Source: Bacillus sp. SKDU12 (lineage in GTDB: Bacteria; Bacillota; Bacilli; Bacillales; Bacillaceae). From it: DNA of 64,000 nucleotides. A program made the translations under genes and the position numbers. Of the stretch, positions 10,233 through 21,904 are shown in pieces. The stretch is taken from contig NZ_MSRC01000006.1 in NCBI RefSeq assembly GCF_010093085.1, positions 225,555 to 289,554 of the forward strand. Direction: 5' to 3'. The notes beneath the pieces were generated by a model. The model had not been told where the DNA came from. It saw nothing but the letters and a program-made list of their open reading frames with translations, and made no database searches. Positions within the stretch are counted from its first letter, which is position 1, and the number at the start of each line of letters is the position of its first letter.

Positions 10233-11759
10233 TTGAATGCAGCAGACATGTTTTCTTCTTATCTCAGTAGACTACCAAACCTAGTCATTGCTTTACTCGT
10301 CTTATTAATCGGATGGGCTATCGCTAAAATGATTGAAAAAGCAGTGTACAAAGGGCTCAAAAAAACAAAATTTGACGATAAAATTTTTGCTGGGAAAAAG
10401 CCATCACGCTATTCCTCGGAAAAAGTCATCAGCAAGGTTGTTTATCTTATCGCTTTGATTATCGTCTTTATTTTATTCTTTAACATTTTGCATTTGACAA
10501 CAGTGGCATCACCGTTTGTCAGCATGCTTTCCGCAATAGCATCGGCGATCCCGAGCGTGCTGAAAGCCGGACTCATACTGCTGTTAGGATGGGCTGTAGC
10601 TTCTGTATTGAGTTTCCTTGTCAAAAAATTCGGGATGAAGCTGAACACAAGCGACAAGCTGCGCAAGTGGAATTTGGTGTCTGAAGGAAAAGATATTCAT
10701 CAGGCAGTCAATGCCGCTTCCCAGATTGTCTTTTATCTCGTGCTGCTTGTTTTCCTGCCAGGGGTCTTATCTTCGTTAAGAATCAGCGGTATTTCAGGTC
10801 CGTTTACAAATATGATGGAAAGTGTACTCGCTTTTCTGCCGAAACTATTTGCCGCTGCGCTTATCGTTTTAATCGGCTGGCTTGTTGCCCGTCTTGTACG
10901 TGATATCATTACGAATTTCCTTGCAAGCATCGGCACAGAAAGATTCGCCGCACGTATGGGTTTAACTGTTTACTTAAAGGATACAAGTCTTTCCGCAGTT
11001 ATCGGAACGATCGCTTACGTGCTGATTTTAATACCGGTCGTCATTTCAGCGCTTGACCAGCTGGATGTCGCCGGCATTTCAAAACCAGCAGTCTCTATGC
11101 TGAATACCATTTTAAATATGCTTCCGAACATCATCATTGCCATCGTGCTTGTTTTAGCAGGCATATGGGTCGGAAAATGGGTGAGCACCATGGTTTCCGG
11201 ACTGCTCCATCGCGCAGGCTTTGATTCTATGTTAGGCAAAATGGGCATGGAAACAGGAACACCTGCCAAGCTGTCCCTGTCTCAAGTTGTGGGCATGATT
11301 GCGAAAATCATTGTCATTCTCTTGTTTACAGCCGAGGCGCTGCAAATTGTTCAGCTGCACTTCCTCGTAGAAATTGCGACTGGCATCATCGCGTATCTGC
11401 CGAATGTCCTTGTCGCTGTATTTATTCTCGGCATTGGCCTTTACGCGGGTGAATTAGTGAGAAAGGTGCTTTCAAGTATTATCAAAGGCCGGGAATTCAA
11501 ATCTTTAGCGGCGATTGCTAAATATACAATTATCGCACTTGCTTTCTTTATGGCCTTGGATCAGCTTGGCGTTGCTGCGACAATCGTTAACTCCGCGTTC
11601 ATCATTGTCCTTAGCGGCTTCGCACTCGCTTTCGGTTTATCCTTTGGCCTTGGCGGAAAGGATTTTGCATCACGTTATCTGTCTTCATTTGAACGCAAAA
11701 TGCAAAACACTGAAATAGATAAGGACCGCAAAAACCAAAATCCGCCGAATAATATGTAA
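10233..11759 (+). CDS. ygxB: Integral membrane protein with repeated channel-like helices
   Basis: About 508 residues from a TTG at 10233, which has AAAGGAG ten bases upstream; the longer frame from 10173 lacks a ribosome site. The sequence is built from four or five similar units of long hydrophobic helices: LPNLVIALLVLLIGWAIAKM, AGLILLLGWAVASVL, AALIVLIGWLVARLV, IIAIVLVLAGIWVGKWV and VLVAVFILGIGLYAGELV. Such units match the TM_helix repeat found beside mechanosensitive channel domains. The role is unknown; an osmotic or small-conductance channel function is only a guess. The symbol is from gene order. Confidence 0.8.
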   Translation: MNAADMFSSYLSRLPNLVIALLVLLIGWAIAKMIEKAVYKGLKKTKFDDKIFAGKKPSRYSSEKVISKVVYLIALIIVFILFFNILHLTTVASPFVSMLSAIASAIPSVLKAGLILLLGWAVASVLSFLVKKFGMKLNTSDKLRKWNLVSEGKDIHQAVNAASQIVFYLVLLVFLPGVLSSLRISGISGPFTNMMESVLAFLPKLFAAALIVLIGWLVARLVRDIITNFLASIGTERFAARMGLTVYLKDTSLSAVIGTIAYVLILIPVVISALDQLDVAGISKPAVSMLNTILNMLPNIIIAIVLVLAGIWVGKWVSTMVSGLLHRAGFDSMLGKMGMETGTPAKLSLSQVVGMIAKIIVILLFTAEALQIVQLHFLVEIATGIIAYLPNVLVAVFILGIGLYAGELVRKVLSSIIKGREFKSLAAIAKYTIIALAFFMALDQLGVAATIVNSAFIIVLSGFALAFGLSFGLGGKDFASRYLSSFERKMQNTEIDKDRKNQNPPNNM

Positions 11760-11762
11760 TCA

Positions 11763-11797
11763 AAAAACGTGCACCCTTCTGGGCGCACGTTTTTTAT
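11763..11797 (+). terminator. Terminator of ygxB
   Basis: Stem ACGTGC...GCACGT around 11768-11790, with a T-run following. Confidence 0.75.
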
Positions 11798-11872
11798 GGA
11801 AAATTCCTTTTTTTTCATTTTTCAATCAAATTATGATAAGATATAGAAAATGTCTTATTACGAGGTTTAATA

Positions 11873-12313
11873 ATGAGGTTAACAAATTATACGGATTATT
11901 CATTAAGAGTTTTGATTTTTCTGGCTGCAAAACGTCCTGGAGAACTTTCAAATATAAAACAAATTGCCGAAACGTATTCTATTTCAAAAAATCATCTCAT
12001 GAAAGTGATATACAGGCTCGGCCAGCTCGGCTACGTAGAAACGATACGCGGACGAGGCGGCGGTATACGCTTAGGCATGGCCCCTGAAGACATCAATATC
12101 GGTGCGGTTGTCAGAAAAACAGAGGACGATTTTAATATTGTGGAATGTTTTGATGCGAACAAAAATCTCTGCGTAATTTCTCCGGTATGCGGCTTAAAAC
12201 ATGTGCTTAATGAAGCCCTTATGGCCTATCTTGCAGTTTTAGACAATTACACACTGCGTGACCTTGTCAAAAACAAAGAAGACATCATGAAGCTTTTAAG
12301 AATGAAGGAATAG
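11873..12313 (+). CDS. nsrR: Nitric-oxide-sensing Rrf2 repressor NsrR
   Basis: A 146-residue Rrf2-family regulator with an N-terminal winged helix (SISKNHLMKVIYRL). Three cysteines at 92, 100 and 106 (ECFDANKNLC...VC) are the [4Fe-4S] ligands characteristic of NsrR. In B. subtilis it senses NO and represses nasD and hmp, with effects on ResD-regulated genes. The ATG at 11873 has GAGGTTT upstream. None of its usual targets is in this window. Confidence 0.9.
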   Translation: MRLTNYTDYSLRVLIFLAAKRPGELSNIKQIAETYSISKNHLMKVIYRLGQLGYVETIRGRGGGIRLGMAPEDINIGAVVRKTEDDFNIVECFDANKNLCVISPVCGLKHVLNEALMAYLAVLDNYTLRDLVKNKEDIMKLLRMKE

Positions 12314-12333
12314 ATAAGATTCCTTCTTTTTCT
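12303..12333 (+). terminator. Weak terminator after nsrR
   Basis: Short stem AAGGAA...TTCCTT overlapping the stop region, followed by CTTTTT. Confidence 0.5.
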
Positions 12334-12395
12334 ATGCCTTCTCCCCCCTTTTTGTTACGATAATATGGATAATATAGCTGTTTTTCAAAAAAAAG

Positions 12396-12423
12396 CAAAA
12401 CGATGGGACAAACCTGCCGATAT
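12396..12423 (+). promoter_or_regulatory. SigD-type promoter of lytF
   Basis: GCCGATAT at 12416-12423 is an exact match to the SigD (flagellar sigma) -10 consensus. An A-rich -35 (AAAA at 12397-12400) lies 15 bases upstream. The position, about 50 bases before the lytF start, agrees with known SigD control of lytF in B. subtilis. Confidence 0.85.
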
Positions 12424-12471
12424 AAAATAGAAACAGCGTATTCTAAATCATTGGGGAAAAGGAGAGCTCAG

Positions 12472-13920
12472 ATGAAAAAGAAATTAGCAGCAGGGCTGAC
12501 AGCATCTGCGATTGTCGGTACAACTTTAGCAGTGACACCAGCTGAAGCAGCAACGATTAAGGTAAAAAGCGGCGATACTTTATGGAGACTGGCTCAAAAC
12601 TATAACACAAGTGTGTCGGCTCTCACATCTGCCAACCATCTTTCAACTACAGTTCTATCGGTCGGCCAGACGCTTACGATTCCGGGCAGCAATTCCAGCA
12701 CTTCATCTGCTTCAAACTCAGCATCTAAGAAGAGTGGAAGTTCTGTTTACACAGTGAAAAGCGGCGATTCCCTTTGGCTGATCGCAACTGAGTTTAAAAT
12801 GACGGTTCAGGAACTTAAAAAACTAAACGGACTAAGCGGCGACATGATTCGTGCAGGGCAGAAATTAAAGGTATCTGGTACAGTTTCCTCAAAAACTAGC
12901 TCTAGCCCTAGTTCCAGTAAAAAAAGCAGTTCTAATAAGAGCTCAAGTTCTTCATCTTCTGCAGGAACTTATAAGGTGCAGCTTGGAGATTCTCTTTGGA
13001 AAATTGCTAACAAGGTCAGTATGTCTGTCGCTGAATTGAAGGTTTTGAACAACTTAAAGTCAGACACCATTTATGTGAACCAAGTGTTAAAAACAAAATC
13101 ATCTGGTTCTAATACGTCTTCCAAAGACACTTCATCTCATTCGGACAAACCTTCAGCAACAACGACATACAAGGTGAAAAGCGGAGACTCTCTTTGGAAA
13201 ATTGCAAACAACTATAACCTGACCGTACAGCAAATCCGAAACAGCAACCATTTGAAATCAGATATGCTGTACGTTGGACAAGTATTAAAGCTGACAGGAA
13301 AAGCAGCTTCAGGCATTTCTCCAACTCCAACGTCGTCTTCGTCAAATGCAGGCTCCAACACGGCGACGACTACATATACGGTGAAAAGCGGCGATTCCTT
13401 GTGGGTAATTGCGCAAAAGTACAATATGACAGCTCAGCAAATTCGGGAGAAAAACCAATTAAAAACGGATGTCTTGCAAATTGGCCAAAAGCTGACCATT
13501 ACCGGAAAAGCTTCTTCGGGCTCTACTTCATCCAATTCTTCAAGCACATCCAGCTCAGTTAGCGCGAAAATCAACCTAATGATCGCAGCCGCTAAAGAGC
13601 AGCTTGGGGTTCCGTATCGCTGGGGAGGCACAACACCGAACGGCTTTGACTGCAGCGGTTTTATGTACTACGCTCTGAATAAAGTCACATCTGTATCAAG
13701 GTTAACGGCAGCCGGGTATTGGAACACAATGAAACCTGTCAGCCAGCCTGCTGTCGGAGATTTCGTTTTCTTTACAACATATAAAGACGGCCCTTCCCAC
13801 GTCGGAATTTATCTTGGAAACGGGGAATTTATTAATGCCAATGATTCCGGAGTTGTTATTTCCAATATGAACAACTCTTACTGGAAACAGCGTTATCTCG
13901 GTGCAAAACGATTTTTCTAA
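12472..13920 (+). CDS. lytF: Peptidoglycan D,L-endopeptidase LytF with five LysM repeats
   Basis: About 482 residues from the ATG at 12472, preceded by AAAAGGAGAG; the longer frame starts inside the SigD promoter. A signal peptide ends near AEAA. Five LysM domains follow (about residues 27-70, 93-136, 164-207, 231-274 and 301-344), joined by Ser/Thr linkers. A C-terminal NlpC/P60 catalytic domain carries GFDCSGF and SHVGIY. It separates daughter cells at the septum and poles. SigD control ties it to motile, unchained cells. Confidence 0.93.
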   Translation: MKKKLAAGLTASAIVGTTLAVTPAEAATIKVKSGDTLWRLAQNYNTSVSALTSANHLSTTVLSVGQTLTIPGSNSSTSSASNSASKKSGSSVYTVKSGDSLWLIATEFKMTVQELKKLNGLSGDMIRAGQKLKVSGTVSSKTSSSPSSSKKSSSNKSSSSSSSAGTYKVQLGDSLWKIANKVSMSVAELKVLNNLKSDTIYVNQVLKTKSSGSNTSSKDTSSHSDKPSATTTYKVKSGDSLWKIANNYNLTVQQIRNSNHLKSDMLYVGQVLKLTGKAASGISPTPTSSSSNAGSNTATTTYTVKSGDSLWVIAQKYNMTAQQIREKNQLKTDVLQIGQKLTITGKASSGSTSSNSSSTSSSVSAKINLMIAAAKEQLGVPYRWGGTTPNGFDCSGFMYYALNKVTSVSRLTAAGYWNTMKPVSQPAVGDFVFFTTYKDGPSHVGIYLGNGEFINANDSGVVISNMNNSYWKQRYLGAKRFF

Positions 13921-13962
13921 AAACAGAAACTGTATGGCCTTAACGGCTGTGCAGTTTTTTTA
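13921..13962. terminator. Imperfect terminator between convergent lytF and yhdC
   Basis: Stem AACTG...CAGTT with an inner GGCC/GGCT pairing, followed by seven T on the plus strand. It abuts the yhdC stop. Confidence 0.65.
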
Positions 13963-13963
13963 A

Positions 13964-14287
13964 TTAGAGCCTAAAAATGTTGATGCTGATCATATGCTTT
14001 GTCACCGGATGAAAATAGACTTCAGCCCGAACAGAAAAGGTAGCATCTTTCTGTTTGACCGTCACCCGAAAGACATCTTTCGTTTGCTCATCATTTACCT
14101 CGGTCCGCCCCATATAAGCGTAATCAGAAAATGAAGCGCCTTTATATTCATCTTGAATTGTGTCCCAGGCGAGCTGTTCCCACTTTTGTACAAACTCGTT
14201 TGTGTCCGCTGAATGCCCTTTTGCAGCCAATGATACGATGACCAATCCGCAGAAAAGGAGCGAAATGGTATACGGCAGAGATTTCAT
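13964..14287 (-). CDS. yhdC: Small secreted protein YhdC (DUF3889-like)
   Basis: A 107-residue protein with an N-terminal hydrophobic signal ([18 protein letters not shown]) and a short exported domain. It is recognised mainly by length and position next to yhdB in B. subtilis; the function is unknown. It faces lytF and is divergent from yhdB. Confidence 0.7.
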   Translation of the reverse strand: MKSLPYTISLLFCGLVIVSLAAKGHSADTNEFVQKWEQLAWDTIQDEYKGASFSDYAYMGRTEVNDEQTKDVFRVTVKQKDATFSVRAEVYFHPVTKHMISINIFRL

Positions 14288-14488
14288 ATTTTCAGTCTCC
14301 TGTACACAGATTCTGTTCTCTCATAGGTTTTCCAAAAGTGACCGCTTCATTCAGTTAATTTTGATTTTATGTCTCCCTCATATTGCTATCGCTGTTGTGC
14401 CGCAGACGCCAAGTTTTGCCCCGTCAATAACATGGAATGCGGCATAAACTAATCATGAACTTCTCACACAAGAAAGGAGAAGCGTCGC

Positions 14489-14731
14489 ATGGACTATGCC
14501 GATTACGATAAAGCACTGTATTATACTCATCGTTCTCAGTGGGACAATTTGCTAATTTTAATGGTGCGTACAGAGGATGATTTGTTATCAAAGCGAATTG
14601 AACATTTTTTGCATGCGTATCATTTTGAACAGGATTACACCGTTCTTGAAAAGATGCTGTATTCCCTTCTCCGTTATATTGATCATGCTACAGAGCTGAC
14701 ATACGAAGATCAATTAGCCCTGCTCACATAA
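14489..14731 (+). CDS. yhdB: Small acidic protein YhdB of unknown function
   Basis: An 80-residue protein without signal or membrane segments, rich in Asp, Tyr and Leu and probably helical. AAAGGAG precedes the ATG at 14489 with good spacing, so translation is credible. Identified by gene order; no function can be given. A terminator follows at once. Confidence 0.75.
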   Translation: MDYADYDKALYYTHRSQWDNLLILMVRTEDDLLSKRIEHFLHAYHFEQDYTVLEKMLYSLLRYIDHATELTYEDQLALLT

Positions 14732-14764
14732 ATAAATCCCGGCGTTCAGACGCCGGGATTTCCT
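14729..14764 (+). terminator. Terminator of yhdB
   Basis: Stem AAATCCCGGCGT...ACGCCGGGATTT with a short loop, immediately after the yhdB stop. The T tract is short. Confidence 0.7.
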
Positions 14765-14802
14765 GTGTTAATTGTATCTGTGTCAATACTATAGGGCATA
14801 AT

Positions 14803-14865
14803 AGCAAAGAAAAAACGAAGCCCTTTTCTGACAATATGGTGGTCATCTGCGGTTACAATTTTTAT
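14803..14865 (-). pseudogene. 5' fragment of a NarL/LuxR-type response regulator (yhcZ-like)
   Basis: On the minus strand, codons from 14865 read KIVTADDHHIVRKGLRFFFA. This is the start of a receiver domain, with the acidic pair DD and the conserved RKGLR of NarL/LuxR-type response regulators. The initiator codon is ATA instead of ATG and the frame leaves the family after about 21 residues. B. subtilis has yhcY (kinase), yhcZ (regulator) and yhdA between pgcA and yhdB; only this scrap remains in the 175 bases here. The identity with yhcZ is inferred from position and from this short peptide. Confidence 0.75.
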
Positions 14866-14871
14866 CTTTAG

Positions 14872-14898
14872 AAAAAGCCGGATCAATGATCCAGCTTA
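14872..14898 (-). terminator. Terminator of pgcA
   Basis: Stem GC(T/C)GGATCA-TTGATCC(G/A)GC followed on the minus strand by TTTTT. Confidence 0.75.
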
Positions 14899-14906
14899 TC
14901 CTCGGA

Positions 14907-16652
14907 TTAATTTCTTGTGGCCTCTACAATGTCATCTACCGTCTTCATCACATCGTCAGCAAGCGAAGCAAGTCGTTTTTCACTGTCTTCTAATGAGGTT
15001 CCTTTTACAGCAAAATAGAATTTGACCTTCGGCTCAGTTCCGGAAGGGCGAAGGCAGAACCAAGACCCGTCTTCAAGGAAGTATTTCAGCACATTTGATT
15101 TTGGCAAGTCGATTGCTTCTTCTTTGTTTTCCTTGAGAAGTGTCCGTTTGCTTACAGCGTAATCTTCAGCTGTCACAACCTGTTTGCCGGCCATTTTTTG
15201 CGGCGGATTTTGTCTGAAGGAAGCAAGAATTGCTTCAATTTGCTCTGCTCCCTGCTTGCCTTTCAGCGTCAAAGATTTCAGTCCTTCACGATAAAAGCCG
15301 TATTCCTTAAAGAGATTGATGAGCGCTTCGTACAATGATATTCCCTGCTTTTTATAGAACGCGCAAACCTCTACTGCCAAAAGTGCCGCCTGAATGGCAT
15401 CCTTGTCGCGGGCAAAATCCCCGATTAAGTAACCGTAGCTTTCTTCATAACCGAATTGGAAAGTATATTGGCCTGATGCCTCATATTCCTTAATCTTTTC
15501 GCCGATAAACTTAAAGCCTGTCAGCGTATCAATCGTATCGAGGCCGAATGAAGAAGCGACCGCACGCCCGATTTCGCTTGTGACAATTGTTTTGAGAACA
15601 ACGCCGTTTTCAGGCAGGATGCCTTGTTTTTTCTTTTCAGAAAGCAAGTAATGAAGCAGCAGCGCACCGGTTTGGTTTCCTGTCAGCACTGTATATTTGC
15701 CTTGATCGTTTTTCACCGCGATGCCGAGGCGGTCAGCATCAGGATCTGTTGCGATGAGAATATCTGCATTCTGCTCTTCTCCAAGCTTAATGGCATATTC
15801 GAATGCCGCATGCTCTTCCGGGTTTGGAGAGGTAACGGTAGAGAAGTCTGGATCTGGCAATTCCTGTTCTTTGACAACCGTTACTTTTTTGTAGCCAAGT
15901 GCTTCCAGGCCGCGTCTAACCGGCTTATTCGCAGTTCCATGCAGCGGCGTGAACACAACATTCACATCTACTTCTTTCGACAATTCAGGGTGAACGGAAA
16001 TAGACGTCAGTTTTTCTGTATAGACTTTATCAATGTCTTCACCGATGATCTTGATTAAGCCTTTTTCTTTTAACGCTTTTTCATCGTCGACTGTGATCGT
16101 CAGCTCATTTTCAATCGCGTTTACCTGATTAATGACGATGTCAGCTTCCTTTGGAGGCAGCTGGCCGCCGTCATCTCCGTATACTTTGTAGCCGTTATAT
16201 TCAGGCGGGTTATGGCTTGCCGTCACCACAATTCCCCCGTAAGCGTTCAGCTGTCTGACAGCGAATGACAGCTCCGGCGTCGGCCGAAGCTCATCAAACA
16301 CATAAGTTTGAATGCCTTGGGTCGCGAGTGTTTTTGCCGCTTCCATCGCGAACTCCGGCGATTTATGGCGGGAATCATAAGCAATGACAACGCCCCGTTT
16401 TTTCGCTTCCTCACCTTGCTGCGCGATATATGCCGCAAACCCGGCTGATGCTTTTCGCACCGTGTAAATATTCATTCGATTCGTCCCGGCTCCGATTTCT
16501 CCGCGCATTCCGCCGGTGCCGAATTCAAGATTTTTATAGAAGCAGTCCTCAAGAGCCTGTTCATTCCCCTCCAATTCAGTGAGGCGCTCTTTTAATTCCG
16601 GATCTAAATGATCTGTCTGTTTCCATTGTTCATAGCTCTTTCTCCAAGTCAT
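14907..16652 (-). CDS. pgcA: Alpha-phosphoglucomutase PgcA
   Basis: A 581-residue member of the alpha-D-phosphohexomutase family. The active-site phosphoserine loop is [13 protein letters not shown], the metal loop DPDADR, the sugar-recognition loop GYEESYGY, and the phosphate-binding C-terminus [12 protein letters not shown]. It interconverts glucose 6-phosphate and glucose 1-phosphate, feeding UDP-glucose for teichoic acid glycosylation and the UgtP cell-size pathway. The ATG at 16652 follows AGGAGG. Its downstream neighbour genes have been lost (see the fossil at 14803). Confidence 0.94.
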   Translation of the reverse strand: MTWRKSYEQWKQTDHLDPELKERLTELEGNEQALEDCFYKNLEFGTGGMRGEIGAGTNRMNIYTVRKASAGFAAYIAQQGEEAKKRGVVIAYDSRHKSPEFAMEAAKTLATQGIQTYVFDELRPTPELSFAVRQLNAYGGIVVTASHNPPEYNGYKVYGDDGGQLPPKEADIVINQVNAIENELTITVDDEKALKEKGLIKIIGEDIDKVYTEKLTSISVHPELSKEVDVNVVFTPLHGTANKPVRRGLEALGYKKVTVVKEQELPDPDFSTVTSPNPEEHAAFEYAIKLGEEQNADILIATDPDADRLGIAVKNDQGKYTVLTGNQTGALLLHYLLSEKKKQGILPENGVVLKTIVTSEIGRAVASSFGLDTIDTLTGFKFIGEKIKEYEASGQYTFQFGYEESYGYLIGDFARDKDAIQAALLAVEVCAFYKKQGISLYEALINLFKEYGFYREGLKSLTLKGKQGAEQIEAILASFRQNPPQKMAGKQVVTAEDYAVSKRTLLKENKEEAIDLPKSNVLKYFLEDGSWFCLRPSGTEPKVKFYFAVKGTSLEDSEKRLASLADDVMKTVDDIVEATRN

Positions 16653-16756
16653 GTTCGTCCTCCTATGTATCAGCTTATGCCATTATTTTATATGAAGCGG
16701 GTGTCTCTGTCACCTGAGAACCTAAGCTCTGGCGCTTTCGGCATGTAAAGAGAAAT

Positions 16757-16784
16757 AACGGGCTGAAAGACAGCCCGCTATGAT
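16757..16784 (-). terminator. Terminator of glpD
   Basis: Stem CGGGCTG...CAGCCCG directly after the glpD stop on the minus strand. The following T-run is weak. Confidence 0.6.
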
Positions 16785-18449
16785 TTATTGTTCGAGCGGT
16801 ACAACCGCATCGTGTAAAAGCTTGTTGAGGTTTTCTGTATGTTTATTTTTCGTCTGCTCATCCCATTGGAATCGCTCGCTCATAAAATCAATAACGGCAT
16901 CTTTATATGTTTTTACCCAATTGATATCAAAAAATAAACGTCCCGTTCTGCGAACAAAGAAATCAGCAGGTGTCGCGGCCAACTCTTCTTCTATACTGTA
17001 TTCTGCCTCAGCAAGAATATGAACTGGCAGGCTGCGTTTTGCTGCCTCGTCCTTCAGCGCTTCCACGCGATTAAAGACGCGCTCGACATTGGAGCCGTAT
17101 CTGATCGCCAGCTGTTTTGCATCTTTTTCTGGTAAGCCTGCTGCAATCCCCTCTTTTGTTTTTGCTGTCACGAAGGACGTAAGATTTTTTGACCCGCCGA
17201 CGTGCCCGCCTGAGATTGGCATGTCTTTCGTTTTACATGGACCGAAATCCTTTTCGCCTTCTTCTTTTAAGCGATCACGCACAAGATCGACGATGTGCTC
17301 CGCCATTTTTCTGTATCCGGTCAATTTCCCGCCGGCGATGGTGATCAAGCCTGAGTCAGATGTCCAAATTTCGTCTTTCCGTGAAATTTCAGAAGGGTCT
17401 TTGCCTTCTTCATGAATCAGCGGGCGCAGGCCAGCCCAGCTGGATTCGATATCATTTGCAGTGATATTCAGTTCTGGGAACATGAAATGAATTGAATTGA
17501 CGACGTAGTCACGATCCTCAGTTGTCATTCGAGGATGCTCCAGCGCTTCTTTGTAAACAGTGTCTGTTGTCCCTACGTATGTTTTACCTTCACGAGGAAT
17601 CGCAAATACCATCCGGCCGTCTGGTGTATCAAAATATACAGCCTGTTTCAGCGGAAAGACAGACTGGTCAAATACAAGGTGAATGCCTTTTGTATGCTGC
17701 AAATGCTTTCCGTTTTTCGAATGGTCTTTTTCTCTGAGCTGATCGACCCAAGGGCCTGTCGCATTGACAATTTTTTTCGCATACACTTTATATTCTTTCT
17801 TTGTCAGCATATCTTCAATTAATACGCCGACTGCTTTGCCTTTTTCGTAAAGGAGCTCTTTCACTTTGGAATAATTCACAGGTTCTGCCCCGAATTTGAC
17901 TGCTTCCTTCATGACTTCGATTGTCAGTCTTGCATCGTCAGTGCGGTATTCCACATAGTACCCGCCGCCTTTTAAGCCGTCTTTTTTTACTAATGGCTCT
18001 TTTTGCAGTGTTTCTTTTGCTGAAAGCATGCTTCTTCGTTCTGATTTTTTTACACCTGCTAAGAAATCATACACCCTTAAACCGATAGAGGTTGAGAATG
18101 AGCCGAATGTGCCGCCTTTATGAAACGGAAGGAGCATCCATTCCGGCGTCGTGACGTGCGGGCCGTTTTCATAAACGATCGCCCGTTCTTTCCCTACTTC
18201 AGCGACCATTTTCACTTCAAATTGTTTTAAATAACGCAAGCCGCCATGAACCAGTTTTGTTGATCGGCTTGATGTTCCCGCCGCGAAATCCTGCATTTCG
18301 CTAAGCGCGACCGTCATTCCCCTTGATGCCGCGTCAAGAGCTGTTCCCGCTCCTGTAATTCCTCCGCCGATAATAAATAGATCATATGTTTTTTTCGTCA
18401 TGTCTGTCAGCATGCGATCTCTTTCAAGACTTGAAAATTGATGTTTCAT
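16785..18449 (-). CDS. glpD: Aerobic glycerol-3-phosphate dehydrogenase GlpD
   Basis: A 554-residue FAD-dependent dehydrogenase. The FAD-binding motif is [19 protein letters not shown], with further family blocks [19 protein letters not shown] and [14 protein letters not shown]. It oxidises glycerol 3-phosphate to dihydroxyacetone phosphate at the membrane, passing electrons to menaquinone. It follows glpFK and is preceded by its own leader terminator, so expression should require GlpP with glycerol 3-phosphate. The ATG at 18449 has AAGGAGG upstream. Confidence 0.95.
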   Translation of the reverse strand: MKHQFSSLERDRMLTDMTKKTYDLFIIGGGITGAGTALDAASRGMTVALSEMQDFAAGTSSRSTKLVHGGLRYLKQFEVKMVAEVGKERAIVYENGPHVTTPEWMLLPFHKGGTFGSFSTSIGLRVYDFLAGVKKSERRSMLSAKETLQKEPLVKKDGLKGGGYYVEYRTDDARLTIEVMKEAVKFGAEPVNYSKVKELLYEKGKAVGVLIEDMLTKKEYKVYAKKIVNATGPWVDQLREKDHSKNGKHLQHTKGIHLVFDQSVFPLKQAVYFDTPDGRMVFAIPREGKTYVGTTDTVYKEALEHPRMTTEDRDYVVNSIHFMFPELNITANDIESSWAGLRPLIHEEGKDPSEISRKDEIWTSDSGLITIAGGKLTGYRKMAEHIVDLVRDRLKEEGEKDFGPCKTKDMPISGGHVGGSKNLTSFVTAKTKEGIAAGLPEKDAKQLAIRYGSNVERVFNRVEALKDEAAKRSLPVHILAEAEYSIEEELAATPADFFVRRTGRLFFDINWVKTYKDAVIDFMSERFQWDEQTKNKHTENLNKLLHDAVVPLEQ

Positions 18450-18484
18450 TATGGCTCCTCCTTGTTGTCACGGTGTGTAAATAG

Positions 18485-18545
18485 AAAAAGAGACCACAAC
18501 AGCCAAAGTGCATATTTACACTTTGGTGCTGTGGTCTCTCCTCGT
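18485..18545 (-). promoter_or_regulatory. GlpP-dependent antitermination leader of glpD
   Basis: A long inverted repeat of about 20 base pairs (18490-18540) ends in TTTTT on the minus strand between the glpD promoter and start codon. It shares AGACCACAGCA...TGTTGTGGT elements with the glpFK leader at 20983-21045. This is the arrangement described for B. subtilis glpD, where GlpP bound to glycerol 3-phosphate allows read-through and stabilises the mRNA. Confidence 0.88.
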
Positions 18546-18593
18546 CTCAGGACCGTTCTTATTAACCTGTCATTAGTATATCATACTCTCAGT

Positions 18594-20102
<1,509 letters not shown>

Positions 20103-20927
20103 TTACATATATTTTGAATTTGATAATGTTTTAGCTGAATGTGATCTCGAATAAACATAGAGTCCTAACAATACCACAACCAATATAACGCTTACAATCC
20201 AGAAACTGCTTGTAATGTGCCCTTTAAATGCAGCGTTATAAAATACGCCGCCAAACGAGCCGCCTAAAATGGGGCCCGCCACTGGCACCCATGCGTAGTT
20301 CCAGTTTGATGATCCCTTTCCCGGTATCGGAAGAAAAGCATGGGCAATCCGCGGACCTAAATCACGAGCCGGATTAATCGCATAGCCGGTGGTGCCTCCA
20401 AGAGAGATACCGATCGCCACGATAAGAAAACCAACGATTAAAGGGTTAAGCCCTTCTGTAAATTGATTTGCCCCAATGGCCAAGATGCCCAGCACAAGAA
20501 CAAATGTCCCGATCACTTCACTTAAAACATTTGCGAAAGTATGCGGAATGCTGGGACCTGTTGAGAAAACACCCAGTTTGGCAGCGGGATCATCCGTTGA
20601 CTTCCAATGCGGCAGGTAATGCAGATAGATTATCACCGCACCTATAATCGCGCCGATCATTTGCGCCGCAATATAAACCGGAACCTCTTGCCACGGAAAA
20701 TCCCCCACAAATGCAAGCGCTATCGTTAGCGCTGGATTCAAATGAGCTCCGCTGATCCCGCCAACCGCATAAGCCGCCATGGCAACACCCAATCCCCATC
20801 CAAATACGATAACAATCCAGCCGGACTGGAACGAAAGCGATTTCTTTAAATTGACACCCGCACAAACACCTGCCCCAAAAATGATAAGCAGCATCGTACC
20901 GATGACTTCCCCCCAAAATGCTGTCAT
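20103..20927 (-). CDS. glpF: Glycerol uptake facilitator GlpF
   Basis: A 274-residue aquaglyceroporin with the two hallmark NPA boxes (SGAHLNPALTIA and GYAINPARDLGPR) and six membrane helices. It lets glycerol diffuse into the cell, where GlpK traps it. It is the first gene of glpFK and is controlled by the GlpP leader and a likely CcpA site upstream. Confidence 0.95.
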   Translation of the reverse strand: MTAFWGEVIGTMLLIIFGAGVCAGVNLKKSLSFQSGWIVIVFGWGLGVAMAAYAVGGISGAHLNPALTIALAFVGDFPWQEVPVYIAAQMIGAIIGAVIIYLHYLPHWKSTDDPAAKLGVFSTGPSIPHTFANVLSEVIGTFVLVLGILAIGANQFTEGLNPLIVGFLIVAIGISLGGTTGYAINPARDLGPRIAHAFLPIPGKGSSNWNYAWVPVAGPILGGSFGGVFYNAAFKGHITSSFWIVSVILVVVLLGLYVYSRSHSAKTLSNSKYM

Positions 20928-20979
20928 AGCACATTCCCCCTAAAGTCACGATAAAAAAAGTATGATAGAGAAAAAGAGT

Positions 20980-21050
20980 ATAAAAAAACCACAACAAATG
21001 CTTTACGGGTGTGTAGACATTTACCGTAAAGAGCTGCTGTGGTCTCCGAG
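20980..21050 (-). promoter_or_regulatory. GlpP-dependent antitermination leader of glpFK
   Basis: On the minus strand AGACCACAGCAGC, then CTTTACGG paired with CCGTAAAG, then TTTGTTGTGGT and seven T form a long interrupted hairpin between the glpF promoter and start. The sequence is closely related to the glpD leader. Confidence 0.85.
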
Positions 21051-21080
21051 TTCTCCATCACAATGTATTAACCTAGTGCA

Positions 21081-21109
21081 ATTGTATCAGTGTATGAAAG
21101 CGGTGTCAA
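21081..21109 (-). promoter_or_regulatory. SigA promoter of glpFK with overlapping cre site
   Basis: TTGACA (21104-21109) and TACAAT (21081-21086) are separated by 17 bases on the minus strand. The -35 region reads TTGACACCGCTTTCA, one mismatch from the CcpA cre consensus WTGNAANCGNWNNCW. CcpA repression of glpFK is known in B. subtilis. The -35 box overlaps the last codons of glpP. Confidence 0.8.
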
Positions 21110-21681
21110 TCATCTTCTGTCAAAAAGTTTTCATATTTTTTCCATAATTTGGTGTTTGATGTAGTGACAGCAACAGCGCCCGCTTTCAAGGCTTGTTCGA
21201 CATCCTCTTCCGTACGGATGAAACCGCCCGCAAAGATGGGAATCCCTGTTTTCTCTTTTATTTCTTGTATGAGTGACGGGACGATGCCGGGCAGCACTTC
21301 AATAAAGTCAGGCTTATGCTTGCCGACAAACTCCATACTTTTTTCCATCGCGCTTGTATCAAGCAGAAACAGACGCTGAATCGCATATACTTTCTTCTGC
21401 TTCGCTTTGGCAATGACGCTTGATCTTGTTGAAATAATCCCAGCAGGCTTGATGTCTTGGCAAATAAATTCCGCTCCGTATTCATCATGCTTAATCCCTT
21501 GAATGAGATCGACGTGCACCATCATGTTCTTTCCGTGCTTTTTTGCCTCCCTGATCACGCCTTTTAACTGGCCGAGGTGAATATCAAGAATAACGCCATA
21601 GGAAAATGAACTGTTCAAAAACTCATCAAATTGCTTCATATTGCGAATAGCAGGTAAAATTGGCTGGTTGTGAAAACTCAT
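21106..21681 (-). CDS. glpP: Glycerol operon antiterminator GlpP
   Basis: A 191-residue TIM-barrel protein of the GlpP family, with blocks such as [27 protein letters not shown] and [13 protein letters not shown]. It binds the leader RNAs of glpFK and glpD in the presence of glycerol 3-phosphate and prevents termination. The ATG at 21681 is chosen because AAAGGAG lies six bases upstream; an earlier in-frame start has no such site. Both target leaders are within 3.2 kb. Confidence 0.93.
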   Translation of the reverse strand: MSFHNQPILPAIRNMKQFDEFLNSSFSYGVILDIHLGQLKGVIREAKKHGKNMMVHVDLIQGIKHDEYGAEFICQDIKPAGIISTRSSVIAKAKQKKVYAIQRLFLLDTSAMEKSMEFVGKHKPDFIEVLPGIVPSLIQEIKEKTGIPIFAGGFIRTEEDVEQALKAGAVAVTTSNTKLWKKYENFLTEDD

Positions 21682-21797
21682 CGTGTGCTCCTTTAACAAA
21701 TCACTTTTTATATGGAATCGACTGAACGCTATCTTCCACCGTTTTCATGATAATTGAATCAGACCTTATGATGTCTTGGTGATCTTTCCCTGCCTTC

Positions 21798-21826
21798 AAT
21801 ATAAAGCCATACAGGATGAGAGTCAA
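21798..21826 (-). promoter_or_regulatory. SigA promoter of glpP
   Basis: TTGACT (21821-21826), a 17-base spacer and TATATT (21798-21803) on the minus strand. This predicts a leader of about 110 bases before the glpP start. No other gene is convincing in 21700-21900, where B. subtilis carries yhxA. Confidence 0.7.
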
Positions 21827-21904
21827 TAAACCGCGCCAAGCAACGAATTGAAAAAATTCCGAAAGCAGAAAGCTATTCCGCGTGTGTAAAATCCCCGCCT
21901 GATT

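Noticed and set aside
12403..12471. Extended LytF start at 12403
   Set aside because: The extension includes the SigD -10 element; the signal peptide begins correctly at 12472.
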